Source: Maritimibacter sp.
GTDB taxonomy: Bacteria > Pseudomonadota > Alphaproteobacteria > Rhodobacterales > Rhodobacteraceae
Reading direction: 5' to 3'
Length of the DNA: 64,000 nt
NCBI GenBank assembly: GCA_017792445.1
Contig: CP051232.1
Location: 248,001 to 312,000 of the forward strand
Positions 35,447 through 44,574 of this stretch are shown in pieces. The position numbers were made by a program, and so were the translations under genes. Position 1 is the first letter of the stretch. Every line of letters starts with the position of its first letter. The notes under the pieces are model-generated. The model searched no databases. It was given only the letters and a program-made list of their open reading frames with translations, and had not been told where the DNA came from.

Positions 35447-36157
35447 CTAGCCGCCGCTACGCCGCCCGTCATGGCCCTTTTCATAGCTCTTGCGCAGCCG
35501 CTCGGGGTCGGTGCCCATAAGGTAGCGGGTCAGCGTAACAAGGTTCCTGCCGCCCCGCCGCAGCCAGCCGTCGCGCTGGTAGCGTTCGGCGCTGGTCCAT
35601 GCGCAGGCGTCCAACTCCACCAGCCGCCCACCCAGTTTCTGCGCCAATGCCACGTCCTCCATCAGCGGAATGTCCGGGAAACCGCCCACGCGGTCGTACA
35701 GCCTGCGCGAAATAAGCAGCCCCTGATCGCCATAGGGCAACCCGAAGGCGCGCGACCGCCAGTTGGCCCAACCCGCGACCACCCGCGGCGCAAGCCCCGA
35801 CGCGCGGAACCCAAGCCGGAAGTACCCCGCCTGCTCTTCACGGTCTCTCAGGTGATCCAGCAGCGCGGCCGACCAGCCATCGCCAAGACAGGTGTCCGCA
35901 TGCAGGAACAGCAGCCACTCGCCGCCCGCCCATTCCGCGCCGCGCCGCAGCTGCGTGCCGCGCCCCGCCGGGCCGCTGACCACCATCGCGCCGGCCTCTT
36001 CCCCCAGCCGTGGCGTGCCGTCGGTCGAGCCGCCGTCGCTGAGAATGAGCTCACGGATCAGCCCGGCCTCCAGCCCTTCGCCAAGACAGCCCAGCGTCGC
36101 GGGCAGCACCTCTGCCGCGTTCAGGGTCGGGATCACGATGGAAACGGGGGCGCGCAT
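35447..36157 (-). CDS. family 2 glycosyltransferase (TIGR04283 type)
   Basis: 236-residue GT-A fold glycosyltransferase. N-terminal PVSIVIPTLNAAEVLPATLGCL is typical of the TIGR04283 group; the DxD-type metal site lies in LLFLHADTCLGDGW and is followed by GWANWRSRAFGLPYGDQGLLISRRLY. ATG 36157 is preceded by GAAAGGA and gives a normal length. Acceptor and sugar are unknown. The gene is divergent from ygfZ with 64 bp between starts. Confidence 0.9.
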   Translation of the reverse strand: MRAPVSIVIPTLNAAEVLPATLGCLGEGLEAGLIRELILSDGGSTDGTPRLGEEAGAMVVSGPAGRGTQLRRGAEWAGGEWLLFLHADTCLGDGWSAALLDHLRDREEQAGYFRLGFRASGLAPRVVAGWANWRSRAFGLPYGDQGLLISRRLYDRVGGFPDIPLMEDVALAQKLGGRLVELDACAWTSAERYQRDGWLRRGGRNLVTLTRYLMGTDPERLRKSYEKGHDGRRSGG

Positions 36158-36221
36158 GGGTCCTTTCGCTCGTCCGCTCACGGATTATATTACCCGTTCG
36201 AGCACAAGGGGGCACGGATTA

Positions 36222-36980
36222 ATGCAGGCCGACAGAATTGCAGACCGCCGGATCATCGCCGTCAGCGGCGCGGACCGCGAAGAATTCTTGCAGGGGCTCG
36301 TCACGAACGATGTCAAACGGCTGTCGCAGGGGCTGGTCTATGCCGCCCTGCTGACCCCGCAGGGCAAGTACCTTGCCGATTTCATGCTGGTGCCTGCCGG
36401 AGACGAGATCCTGATCGACGTGCAGGAGGATCTGGCCGATGGCCTTCTGAAACGCCTGACGCTGTACAAGCTGCGGTCCAAGGTCGTGCTGGAAGACCGG
36501 GACACGCCGGTCTGGCGCGGGCTGGGCGACGCGCCGGATGGCGCTTTCGCAGATCCGCGCGATGCCAGCCTTGGCTGGCGGTTCTACGGCGCGCTTGACG
36601 CCGATCCCCTGGACGCCGACTGGGACGCGCTGCGGGTCGCCGCCTGCGTGCCGGAAAGCGGGATCGAACTGATCCCGGACGACAGCTACATCCTTGAAAC
36701 CGGGTTCGAGCGTCTGTCCGGCGTGGACTTCAGGAAAGGCTGCTATGTCGGCCAAGAGGTCACCGCGCGGATGAAGCACAAGACCGAACTGCGCAAGGGC
36801 CTTGTCCGCGTGCCGGTCGAGGGCGCTGCGCCCGCCGGAACCGCGATCGAGGTGGACGGCAAGCTTGCGGGCACGCTGTTCACGCAGGCGGGGGGCCGTG
36901 GCCTTGCCTACCTGCGGTTCGACCGCGCCAAGCCGGGGATGACCGCAGGCGGCGCGACGGTTCAGCCGCCGGAACAGTGA
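36222..36980 (+). CDS. ygfZ: folate-binding protein YgfZ (Fe-S cluster repair)
   Basis: 252-residue member of the YgfZ/IbaG-type branch of the aminomethyltransferase family, a tetrahydrofolate-binding protein that helps some Fe-S enzymes (for example MiaB) keep their clusters. The diagnostic motif is KGCYVGQEVTAR (about 171-182). ATG 36222 has AAGGGGGCACGG upstream and the length is usual. The next gene overlaps its stop codon by GTGA. Confidence 0.93.
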   Translation: MQADRIADRRIIAVSGADREEFLQGLVTNDVKRLSQGLVYAALLTPQGKYLADFMLVPAGDEILIDVQEDLADGLLKRLTLYKLRSKVVLEDRDTPVWRGLGDAPDGAFADPRDASLGWRFYGALDADPLDADWDALRVAACVPESGIELIPDDSYILETGFERLSGVDFRKGCYVGQEVTARMKHKTELRKGLVRVPVEGAAPAGTAIEVDGKLAGTLFTQAGGRGLAYLRFDRAKPGMTAGGATVQPPEQ

Positions 36981-37789
36981 GCGAAGCGCTTTCCGATGCG
37001 GTTGGCCGCCTGACCGGGGCGAAAGTCACCGGGCTGCGGCCGCTTCAGGGCGGTGACTTGTCTTCGGTGTCCCGCGTCACGCTGGACGACGGCCGCACCG
37101 TCATCGCCAAATCGGGACCGGAGGCGCAGGCAGAGGCCGGGATGCTTCGGGCCATCCGCGCGACCGGGTGCCTCTGCCCCGAGGTGGTGGCGGATGCGCC
37201 GGGCCTGCTGCTGATGACCGAACTGACAGACGGCGGCGGACCCTCCCATGCCGCATGGGTCGCCTGCGGCGCGGCTGTGGCGCAGCTTCATGCCGCGACC
37301 GGCGATGCCTACGGCTGGACCGCCGACCACGCCTTTGGCCCGGTGCCGATCCGCAACGCGCCGATGGACAACTGGCCCGGCTTCTGGGCGGAACGCAGGC
37401 TGCTGGCGGATGTGGGCGCTTTGCCCCTGGACCTCGCCCGTCGGCTCGAGAGGCTGTCACACCGCCTCACCGGCCTTCTGCCGGCCACTCCGCCCTCCGC
37501 CCTACTGCATGGCGACCTGTGGTCCGGCAACGTCCTGTGGGGCCCGCAGGGCTTCTCCGGCGTCATCGACCCGGCGTGCTATCACGGCCATGCCGAGGTG
37601 GATCTTGCGATGCTGTCGCTGTTCGGCAGGATCGGGGACGGCTTTTTCGAGGGCTACGGCACACCCGAGACCGAACTACAGGAACGCCGGCCGCTGTATC
37701 AGCTTTGGCCGGCGCTTGTTCATCTTCGGCTGTTCGGAAGCGGCTATCGCGGCCTTATGGACCGTTTGCTGACCGCCGTGGGCGCTTAG
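36977..37789 (+). CDS. fructosamine/ketosamine-3-kinase family protein
   Basis: 270-residue kinase-fold protein of the fructosamine kinase family, which phosphorylates sugar adducts on amines so they fall off proteins. Key features are a Gly-rich [15 protein letters not shown] start, the catalytic loop [14 protein letters not shown] and the metal-binding region [18 protein letters not shown]. Start GTG 36977 overlaps the ygfZ stop by 4 nt. The pair with ygfZ is a repair-type unit. Its stop overlaps the stop of efp on the other strand. Confidence 0.9.
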   Translation: MSEALSDAVGRLTGAKVTGLRPLQGGDLSSVSRVTLDDGRTVIAKSGPEAQAEAGMLRAIRATGCLCPEVVADAPGLLLMTELTDGGGPSHAAWVACGAAVAQLHAATGDAYGWTADHAFGPVPIRNAPMDNWPGFWAERRLLADVGALPLDLARRLERLSHRLTGLLPATPPSALLHGDLWSGNVLWGPQGFSGVIDPACYHGHAEVDLAMLSLFGRIGDGFFEGYGTPETELQERRPLYQLWPALVHLRLFGSGYRGLMDRLLTAVGA

Positions 37790-38349
37790 GCGCGTTCCGA
37801 GTATTCCATCGTCTCGGTGTTGACGATGATGTCCTCGTCCTGACCCACGAACGGCGGCACCATCACCTTGACGCCGCAATCGAGGATCGCGGGCTTGAAC
37901 GAGTTGGCGGCGGTCTGACCCTTCACCACCGGCTCGGTCTCGACGACCTTGCAGGTGACCTTCTGGGGCAGCGTCGCGTTCAGCGCCTCGGATTCATAAT
38001 ATTCGATCTGAACAACCATGCCGTCCTGCAGGAACGGGCGGCGGTCGCCGAGGATGTCGGCGGGCAGCTCGATCTGCTCGTAGGTCTCGTTGTCCATGAA
38101 AACGAGCATACCGTCGGTTTCGTACAGGAACTGCTGGTCCTTCTGTTCCAGACGGACGCGTTCCACCTTGTCGGCGGACCGAAAACGCTCGTTCAGCTTC
38201 GAGCCGTTGCGCAGGTTGCGCAGTTCGACCTGTGCAAAGGCGCCGCCCTTGCCGGGCTTCACGTGGTCGACCTTGACCGCCGACCACAGGCCGCCGTCAT
38301 GTTCCAGCACGTTACCGGGCCGAATTTCGTTTCCGTTGATCTTGGGCAT
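37786..38349 (-). CDS. efp: elongation factor P
   Basis: 187-residue factor that rescues ribosomes stalled at polyproline stretches. The modifiable Lys34 is in [12 protein letters not shown] (28-39); the length and the three KOW/OB-like beta domains match EF-P. ATG 38349 is used; the codon two before it is a TTG in the same frame. Residue 34 is Lys, as in types modified by EpmA/B-like enzymes; those genes are not in this window. Four bases of its stop overlap with the kinase gene stop. Confidence 0.97.
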   Translation of the reverse strand: MPKINGNEIRPGNVLEHDGGLWSAVKVDHVKPGKGGAFAQVELRNLRNGSKLNERFRSADKVERVRLEQKDQQFLYETDGMLVFMDNETYEQIELPADILGDRRPFLQDGMVVQIEYYESEALNATLPQKVTCKVVETEPVVKGQTAANSFKPAILDCGVKVMVPPFVGQDEDIIVNTETMEYSERA

Positions 38350-38562
38350 GGACAAAACCGTGGCAGAAGGTTGATCGGAATTGGTCGCACCCTATATCTG
38401 CGCGGTATGCCCATGGCAAGACGACTAAATACGGTAACCATACCGGACGAGCCATGCGCTAGGCGCATAGGTGCCATTCCAAATGGGAAATACCGAATCG
38501 CGCGGAAAAAGCCATAGTGGCCGCCACGCCAGAAAACGCAAGAGCAATAAAAAGGACGTCGA

Positions 38563-38892
38563 ATGACTGATTTCGTTGACGGCACTGCATTCAACTACGA
38601 ACAGGGTCAGCGCGCTCGCAAACTCTTTGCGGCCGTGGTCCTTGCTGCGCTGGACGATGCGATTGCCGACGACAAGAAGTACGGCAACGGCCCCGATCAG
38701 ATCGCGCGGTGGGCGCGGTCGCGTGACGGCCGGGAAGTGCTCAGCTGCGCAGGTATCGACCCGAACGAACGTGTTGTTCAGGGCCTGATGACCTTCGTAG
38801 AAAAAGGTGTGCGGACCTCGGTCGCGCTCAGCCGCGAAGAGTCCGAGCGCCGCAATGCCGCGCTGCTCGCGGAGCAGGCCGAAGCGGCCTGA
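38563..38892 (+). CDS. conserved small protein (DUF6280-like)
   Basis: 109-residue soluble protein, MTDFVDGTAFNYEQGQRARK at the start and a helical, charged C-terminus (ESERRNAALLAEQAEAA). I recall this as a Rhodobacterales-specific conserved protein annotated DUF6280; this is from memory. AAAGGA precedes ATG 38563 at good distance. A strong intrinsic terminator follows, so it is a single-gene transcript with its own promoter in the 213-bp region upstream. Function unknown. Confidence 0.85.
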   Translation: MTDFVDGTAFNYEQGQRARKLFAAVVLAALDDAIADDKKYGNGPDQIARWARSRDGREVLSCAGIDPNERVVQGLMTFVEKGVRTSVALSREESERRNAALLAEQAEAA

Positions 38893-38920
38893 TATCCTCA
38901 AAACACGCTGCCAATAGAAA

Positions 38921-38947
38921 GACGCGCCCCGTCGGGGCGCGTTTTTC
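38921..38947 (+). terminator. intrinsic terminator of the DUF6280-like gene
   Basis: ACGCGCCCC (38922-38930) pairs with GGGGCGCGT (38934-38942) over a 3-nt loop, followed by TTTTT. A clear Rho-independent terminator between the DUF6280-like gene and cobQ. Confidence 0.93.
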
Positions 38948-39007
38948 TGTTTCAGGTTGGGGTTTTGCACGGTTCGCGCTACGCCTGACACGGTAAACGG
39001 GGGGCGC

Positions 39008-40462
39008 ATGACGAAAGCGATCATGATCCAGGGCGCGGGCTCGAACGTCGGCAAGTCGCTTGTCGTCGCGGGCTTGGCGCGGGCGCTGTTGCGACGTGGC
39101 CTGTCGGTCGCCCCCTTCAAGCCGCAGAATATGTCGAACAACGCTGCCGTCACCGTGGACGGAGGCGAGATCGGGCGCGCGCAGGCTTTGCAGGCGCGCG
39201 CGGCGGGGCGTGACGCGGTGGTGGACATGAACCCGGTGCTGCTGAAGCCCGAAACGGACACGGGCGCACAGGTGATCGTACAGGGTCAGCGCGTGGCTAC
39301 GCTGAAGGCGCGCGACTACGGCGCGATGAAGGCGCGGTTGCTGCCCTCGGTGCTTCAAAGCTTCCACCGCCTTTGCGTGGGCGCCGACATCGTGCTGGTC
39401 GAAGGCGCGGGCAGTCCGGCCGAGGTGAACCTTCGCGCCGGTGACATCGCGAACATGGGCTTCGCCGAGGCGGCGGGTGTGCCGGTTGTCCTTGTCGGCG
39501 ACATCGACCGCGGCGGCGTGATCGCGCAACTGGTCGGCACCAGCGCAGTGCTTCCGGATGCGGACCGCAATCGCATTAAAGGCTTCATGGTCAACAAGTT
39601 CCGCGGCGATGTTACACTGTTTGACGAAGGCATGAAGGCCATCGCCGACCACACCGGATGGGCGCCATTGGGTGTGCTGCCGTGGTTCCCGGACGCATGG
39701 CGGCTGCCTGCAGAGGACGTCATGGACATCCGGTCGCGCAGGGGCGGAACGCTGAAGATCGCGGTGCCCCGGCTGAACCGGATCGCCAATTTCGACGACC
39801 TCGATCCGCTGAAGGCCGAACCGGGCGTTAGCGTCGAGATCATCGAACAGGGCCGCCCCCTGCCCGGCGACGCCGCGATGGTGCTGATCCCCGGATCGAA
39901 GTCCACCATCGCCGACCTTGCCGATTTCCGCGCGCAGGGCTGGGACATCGACCTGCAAGCGCATGTGCGGCGCGGCGGTCATGTCGTGGGGCTATGTGGC
40001 GGCTATCAGATGCTGGGTTTGGAGATCGCCGATCCCGAGGGGCTGGAGGGCCCGCCGTCCCGAGTGCCGGGACTTGGTCTGCTGGACGTCACCACCGTGA
40101 TGCAACCGCGGAAGCGCCTGTCGCTGACCCGCGCCCGCGCCCTGCCCGGCGGTGAACCGGTCGAAGGCTACGAGATTCACCTCGGCCAGACCGAGGGCCC
40201 CGATTGCGCCCGTCCGTGGGTCGAGATCGACGGCCGTCCCGAGGGCGCGCAAAGCGCCGACGGTCGTGTGCGTGGATGTTACCTGCACGGCCTGTTCGCC
40301 GCCGATGCATTCCGCGGGGCCTATCTTTCCGAGTTGGGAGGCCCGGCAAGCGACACCCGGTTCGAGGCGGGCGTTGACGAGACGCTCGACGCCCTCGCCG
40401 CCCATATCGAGGCAGCGGTGGACGTCGACCGTTTGCTGGGGCTGGCGGAACCCGTGGCCTAG
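39008..40462 (+). CDS. cobQ: cobyric acid synthase
   Basis: 484-residue glutamine-dependent amidotransferase that amidates four side chains of the corrin ring in vitamin B12 synthesis. The N-terminal ATPase part opens [22 protein letters not shown] (P-loop-like GSNVGKS) with [12 protein letters not shown] and [11 protein letters not shown]; the glutamine amidotransferase part has the Cys in [16 protein letters not shown] 39008 is the fitting start. No other cob genes are adjacent and no B12-riboswitch signature was seen in the leader. Its stop overlaps by CTAG the stop of the acidic scaffold gene on the other strand. Confidence 0.97.
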   Translation: MTKAIMIQGAGSNVGKSLVVAGLARALLRRGLSVAPFKPQNMSNNAAVTVDGGEIGRAQALQARAAGRDAVVDMNPVLLKPETDTGAQVIVQGQRVATLKARDYGAMKARLLPSVLQSFHRLCVGADIVLVEGAGSPAEVNLRAGDIANMGFAEAAGVPVVLVGDIDRGGVIAQLVGTSAVLPDADRNRIKGFMVNKFRGDVTLFDEGMKAIADHTGWAPLGVLPWFPDAWRLPAEDVMDIRSRRGGTLKIAVPRLNRIANFDDLDPLKAEPGVSVEIIEQGRPLPGDAAMVLIPGSKSTIADLADFRAQGWDIDLQAHVRRGGHVVGLCGGYQMLGLEIADPEGLEGPPSRVPGLGLLDVTTVMQPRKRLSLTRARALPGGEPVEGYEIHLGQTEGPDCARPWVEIDGRPEGAQSADGRVRGCYLHGLFAADAFRGAYLSELGGPASDTRFEAGVDETLDALAAHIEAAVDVDRLLGLAEPVA

Positions 40463-41973
40463 CTGGACAGGTCCCGCAGGGCCAGCGCGCGTTCGATCTC
40501 GCGCCGGATCAGGCGGCGGACGTTGCGCGTGATCCGCTCGCCCAGCACGCCCTGAAGCTCTTCGCGGACCAGTTCGGCGACCATCTCGCGCAGCGCTTCC
40601 TCGTCAAGCACGGCTTCTTCGCCGGCGAGCACCGAGTCGTCCTGCGCATCCGGAAGGTCATCGTCGAAATCGTCGGTCTCTTCCGCGAAGGACTCGACCG
40701 TCTCGTCCGCCCCGGAATAATCGCCAAAACTGTCGGTATCCTCGAAATCTTCCCAGTCCGCGGCGGGTTCTTCCTCCACCGGTTCGGGTGCCGGACGTTC
40801 GGCCTTCGCACCCGTCCGGGCGGTGAAAAACGCGATCTCGGGCTCGGGCGCTTCGTCGGCCTCCGGCTCTGCGTCGTGCTCGGGCGCCGGTGTGGCAAGT
40901 TCCTCGTCCGCCGCTTCGTTCGCCTCTGCCTTGGCACTGTCGTCAACGTCCGCCGCGGCCTCGGTCTCTGCCGCAGCTTCGGCGGCTTCCTTCTCCTCGG
41001 CTTCGGCAAGAAACCGGTCGATCGAGGCCACGATGTCGATCTGGTCGTCCGCTTCCGACGTCTCCGCCTCTGGCGCTTCGTCGGGTTCGTCCGCGAGGGC
41101 CACAAGGTCTTCGTCGACCTCCGCCGTCTCTTCCGCAGTCTCTTCCGGTGCCTCTTCCTGCGTGGCGAGGTCTTCCGTTTCTTCCGTGGATTCAGCGAAA
41201 ATCGAGACCTCTTCAGCCTCGGCCGTTTCGGACGCCTCCTGCGCGCCGTCTGCCTCGGCGGCGGCCGCTTCCGGCTCTACCGGGTCTTCCGTCAGAAGAA
41301 ACGGCGAGGTGTCCACCGCTTCGGCCTCGTCCATGCTGGCATTCTCGGGCTCTGCGTCCGAAACCGCTTCGTCGCCGTGGCTTTCAAGGTCGGCCATGGC
41401 GGCGGCGGCAGCCTCGCGCTCCCAGTCAGCAAGGAAATCGTAATTCGCGTCGGCACTTAGCGGCCGCGTCTCGTCACTCGACCCATCCTCGCTTCCGTCC
41501 GGCTCCCACGTGCCACCGGCGCGCACCAGTGCGGCTTCCAGTCCGGCGATGCGATCTTCAAGGCTGAGGGTCGGCACAACCGCATCGGTGTTCGCCGCTT
41601 CAGGCGCGGCCTCGGCCGTCTCGGGTTCGATTGTCTCGACTTCGGCGGCCTCGGCTTCGGAAACCTCGGCTTCGGCTTCTTCAAACTCGGCTGTATCGGG
41701 TTCCGCAGGTTCCGATTCTTCCGTGGCGACAGGATTTGTCAGGTGGATGACGGACGAATTGTCCGCCTCGGCAGCCTCTGGATCGGTCCCGTTGGCGACT
41801 GTTTCCTCTTCGTCATCCGAATCGCCCACACGTTGAGCGGGTGTCAGGACAAGCCGATCCTTCGCCTCCGAAACCTCGGCACGGCGGCGCGCAGGGTGCG
41901 GTTCTTCAGAAACCAGACGCCTTATGGACGACAGGACATCTTCGATTTCAACCTTGGAAACCGGATCCGGCAT
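40459..41973 (-). CDS. very acidic PopZ-like scaffold protein
   Basis: 504-residue protein with an extremely Glu/Asp/Ala-rich middle and almost no hydrophobic segments. The ends look like PopZ, the polar organiser that binds chromosome and cell-cycle proteins in Alphaproteobacteria: N-terminal helix [17 protein letters not shown] (PopZ has a matching EEILASIRR helix), and a C-terminal helical segment (about 455-500) with [18 protein letters not shown] and [18 protein letters not shown], the type used for self-assembly. Genomic place also fits: tolC and pcm follow upstream on the same strand, as next to popZ in rhizobia. ATG 41973 has AAGGGA upstream. It is far longer than the 177-residue Caulobacter protein. 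Function is inferred from ends and synteny. Confidence 0.72.
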   Translation of the reverse strand: MPDPVSKVEIEDVLSSIRRLVSEEPHPARRRAEVSEAKDRLVLTPAQRVGDSDDEEETVANGTDPEAAEADNSSVIHLTNPVATEESEPAEPDTAEFEEAEAEVSEAEAAEVETIEPETAEAAPEAANTDAVVPTLSLEDRIAGLEAALVRAGGTWEPDGSEDGSSDETRPLSADANYDFLADWEREAAAAAMADLESHGDEAVSDAEPENASMDEAEAVDTSPFLLTEDPVEPEAAAAEADGAQEASETAEAEEVSIFAESTEETEDLATQEEAPEETAEETAEVDEDLVALADEPDEAPEAETSEADDQIDIVASIDRFLAEAEEKEAAEAAAETEAAADVDDSAKAEANEAADEELATPAPEHDAEPEADEAPEPEIAFFTARTGAKAERPAPEPVEEEPAADWEDFEDTDSFGDYSGADETVESFAEETDDFDDDLPDAQDDSVLAGEEAVLDEEALREMVAELVREELQGVLGERITRNVRRLIRREIERALALRDLSS

Positions 41974-42050
41974 GCGCAATCCCTTTGTATACTGCTCTGG
42001 TCCAGTCTACCCAAGCGGGCGATACCAGACAACTCTTGCAGCTTTGTTGA

Positions 42051-43436
42051 TTATTTGCCGAGGCTTCTGAGCACACGATCAAGTTTTTCCCCTTGCGGAC
42101 TGACATAGGTCGTCGGGGCGTTCTTGACAGTGTTGTAATAGGCTTCGGGGTCGTAGGTCAGGATCCCGAGGTCGAGATGCTCGACCGTCAGCAGGCCCAT
42201 GGTCGCGAGCAGCGAGTAAACCGCGACGAACTGGTTGATCTCGGCCTGGATCAGCGAGGCGCGGGCATCCAGCAGGTTCTGTTCGGCATCCAGCACGTCC
42301 AGCGTCGTGCGCGCGCCAAGCGAGGCCTCTTCCCGCACCCCGTTGAACGCCACGGTGCTGGCGTTGACCTGCCGCTGACTGGCGTCCGTGCTGGCGATCG
42401 CGACGCGAAGCGCCGTCCACGCGTTGGCCACGTCCTGCTTGACCGTCACCACCGCTTGCAACAGCTCTGCGCGGTCGCCCTCGGACGCGGCAATCGCCTG
42501 CCGCAACGCCGACGCCAGCGCGCCGCCGGAATAAATCGTCTGGTTCAGCGACAGAGTGGCGGTCACGCTGTCGTTCCATTCATGGTCGACACCGGCCGAC
42601 ACGCTGCCGGTCAGGCTGGGACGCATGGCGGCGCGGGCGCGGCCGATGTTCAGCTCGGCCACCGTCACCTCGCGCTGGCGCTGATGGATCAGCGGGTGCG
42701 TCTTGACCGCGATGGCGATGGCTTCTTCCAGCGTGTTGGCCGTCATCGGCGGCACGCTGGGGCGTACGAGGTTCGTGGGATAGTCGCCGACAGCGGCCTT
42801 GTAAGCCTCGCGCGCGACGTTGTAATCGCCCTCCGCCGCGGCAAGGGCGGCGCGGGCGGCGGCCAGCGCGGCCTCGGCCTGCGACACGTCGGTGCGGGTG
42901 ACCTCGCCAACCTGAAAGCGCTGTTCCGCGGCGCGAAGTTCCGAGGTGATGACCCGCACGTTGTTGCGCCGCAGCTCGACAAAGCGGGCGGAGCGGATCA
43001 CCTCCATATAAGCGCGCACCGCGGTCAGCAGCACCTGCTGCTCGACCTGAACCAGCACGTCGCGGGTCAGCAGCACGGTCTCTTTCGCGACGTTGATCGC
43101 CAGCGGCGTACGGCCGAAATCGTAAATCGTCATCTGCGCGGTCAGCGCCAGCGACGCGGTATAATTGTCGGTCAGCGGGCGCGGATGGGCGTATCCGGCC
43201 GTCACCGCCCATTGCAGAACCGGCCGCAACGTGGCGATGGCCTGCGCCACATCCTCGTCCGCGGCGCGCAGCAGTGCGCGGTTCTGTTGCAAAAGGTTCG
43301 AGTTGTTATAGGCCGCGATCAGCGCGTCGGTCAGGGTCTCGGCGCGGGCGGCGGCGGTCGACGCGGCAAGCACGCACCCGGCGACGGCGGCCGTCAGGTA
43401 CCGCCGGAAACGGGTCGGGCCGCGCCGCGCGGTCAC
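42051..43436 (-). CDS. tolC: TolC family outer membrane protein
   Basis: 461-residue outer membrane efflux duct with an N-terminal signal (about 1-32, [20 protein letters not shown]) and two repeats of the alpha-barrel/beta-barrel pattern. Typical repeat pieces are [20 protein letters not shown] (first half) and [20 protein letters not shown] (second half). GTG 43436 overlaps the pcm stop by GTGA, so pcm and tolC are translated together. It forms part of the pcm-tolC-popZ-like block. Confidence 0.93.
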   Translation of the reverse strand: MTARRGPTRFRRYLTAAVAGCVLAASTAAARAETLTDALIAAYNNSNLLQQNRALLRAADEDVAQAIATLRPVLQWAVTAGYAHPRPLTDNYTASLALTAQMTIYDFGRTPLAINVAKETVLLTRDVLVQVEQQVLLTAVRAYMEVIRSARFVELRRNNVRVITSELRAAEQRFQVGEVTRTDVSQAEAALAAARAALAAAEGDYNVAREAYKAAVGDYPTNLVRPSVPPMTANTLEEAIAIAVKTHPLIHQRQREVTVAELNIGRARAAMRPSLTGSVSAGVDHEWNDSVTATLSLNQTIYSGGALASALRQAIAASEGDRAELLQAVVTVKQDVANAWTALRVAIASTDASQRQVNASTVAFNGVREEASLGARTTLDVLDAEQNLLDARASLIQAEINQFVAVYSLLATMGLLTVEHLDLGILTYDPEAYYNTVKNAPTTYVSPQGEKLDRVLRSLGK

Positions 43437-44086
43437 AGCACGAATTCCGCCGAGCGGGCGAAGCCGGGCAGGACCGGCGCACTGGCATCGAAGGCCCAGC
43501 GCCAGCTAAGCACGCCGTCGGCCTTGATCCCGATCCGGGCCTGGCACAGGGCGCCTTCGGCGAACAGCGCCCCGATGCGGCCGCCGTCCTTCAACTGATC
43601 GGCCAGCGCCTGCGGCAGCGTCTCGACCGCCCCTTCGACAAGGATCACGTCGTAGGGCCCGTGCTTCGGCGCGCCTTCGTTCAGCGGCGCGGTGACCACG
43701 GCGGCGTTGTCGGCCGAGATCTCGGACAGCAATGCCTCGGCCTCGGCGGCCAGGGTTTCATCCGCCTCGACGGCAACGACCGCTTCGGCAAGCCGCGACA
43801 CGACCGCCGTGGCGTAGCCAAGCCCGCAGCCAAGATCGAGCACAAGATCGTCGGTGTCGATCTCAAGCGCATCCAGAAGCTTTGCAAGGGTGCGCGGCGC
43901 AAGGACGGTGCGGCCGGGCGCAAGGTCGATATTGTCGTCGACATAGGCGGTGGGCCGAGCGTCATCCGGAACGAACCGTTCGCGCGGAACCTCGAGCATG
44001 GCGTCGATGATCGGATACTTGGTGACATCGGAGGGCCGGACCTGCGTATCCACCATCATCCTGCGGCGCGTTGCGTGATCGGTCAT
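43433..44086 (-). CDS. pcm: protein-L-isoaspartate O-methyltransferase family
   Basis: 217-residue SAM-dependent methyltransferase that starts repair of isoaspartyl damage in proteins. The SAM motif is [14 protein letters not shown] (about 90-103), with [29 protein letters not shown] before it as the family substrate region. ATG 44086 gives [21 protein letters not shown]. Members next to tolC in alphas are common, and it is possible that the real role is in envelope or secretion biology. It sits at the head of the pcm-tolC-popZ-like block behind a long leader. Confidence 0.9.
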   Translation of the reverse strand: MTDHATRRRMMVDTQVRPSDVTKYPIIDAMLEVPRERFVPDDARPTAYVDDNIDLAPGRTVLAPRTLAKLLDALEIDTDDLVLDLGCGLGYATAVVSRLAEAVVAVEADETLAAEAEALLSEISADNAAVVTAPLNEGAPKHGPYDVILVEGAVETLPQALADQLKDGGRIGALFAEGALCQARIGIKADGVLSWRWAFDASAPVLPGFARSAEFVL

Positions 44087-44574
44087 GGAAGTGAACTCTC
44101 CGGTCTGGATTGCCAAAGTCTGATGCCACATCCGCGCGCTGTGAACAACATATCAGCTTCACCCGGCAAACAGATCCGCACGTCTGGCCCCGCCGGTGGC
44201 TTGTGGTGAGACAACTTGGTGCGGAAGGTCCGCGACCTTTGCAATTTGCCGAATGCTGAGCGGCAGCGCCCTGTTCTGGGGGTACGGCCAAACGGACCGA
44301 CCCATGGGGTGCAGGGAGGGGATACTGGCTTCCGGCGGGCAGGAGATCGCCCGTTGCCCCTGACGGTAGACCCCGCGGGGACCAAACGGCGCTAACCGAT
44401 TCGCGAGACGGCTCGGGGTGCCGCCACTGTGGGCAAAACGGGGATCGAGACCGGGACGTGTACGCTGGCTTTATATTATGTATCGCTTGCCTCCCAATGC
44501 TGGTCTTCATGCTTTCAGCCCCAGCCGGCCCGAATGACTTTGACTTCAAGCGCAGCCAAAGGCGGGCGCGTTGC
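44087..44574. other. 488-bp region without a convincing gene; possible structured leader of pcm
   Basis: No good open frame with ribosome site was found on either strand. The region is GC-rich with several short inverted repeats, such as CGGGC/GCCCG at 44336-44340 and 44349-44353 and the palindrome CCCCGCGGGG at 44371-44380. A short AT-rich patch (TTATATTATG at 44471-44480) stands out and contains a possible minus-strand promoter (see 44470-44497). If used, the transcript has a leader of about 380 nt before pcm. It matched no riboswitch consensus that I tried by eye (B12, TPP, glycine, SAM). Confidence 0.5.
44470..44497 (-). promoter_or_regulatory. putative sigma-70-type promoter toward pcm
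   Basis: On the minus strand, TTGGGA (44497-44492) and TATAAA (44475-44470) are separated by 16 bp, matching consensus -35 at 4 of 6 and -10 at 5 of 6 positions. This is an AT-rich island in GC-rich DNA. Transcription would start near 44463 and pass through about 380 nt before the pcm ATG. Confidence 0.5.

Noticed and set aside
38940-39008. Possible cobalamin riboswitch ahead of cobQ
   Set aside because: The leader from the terminator to cobQ is only about 60 nt and has no B12-box-like text. A similar look at 44400-44460 found GCCGCCACTGTG but none of the other conserved blocks.
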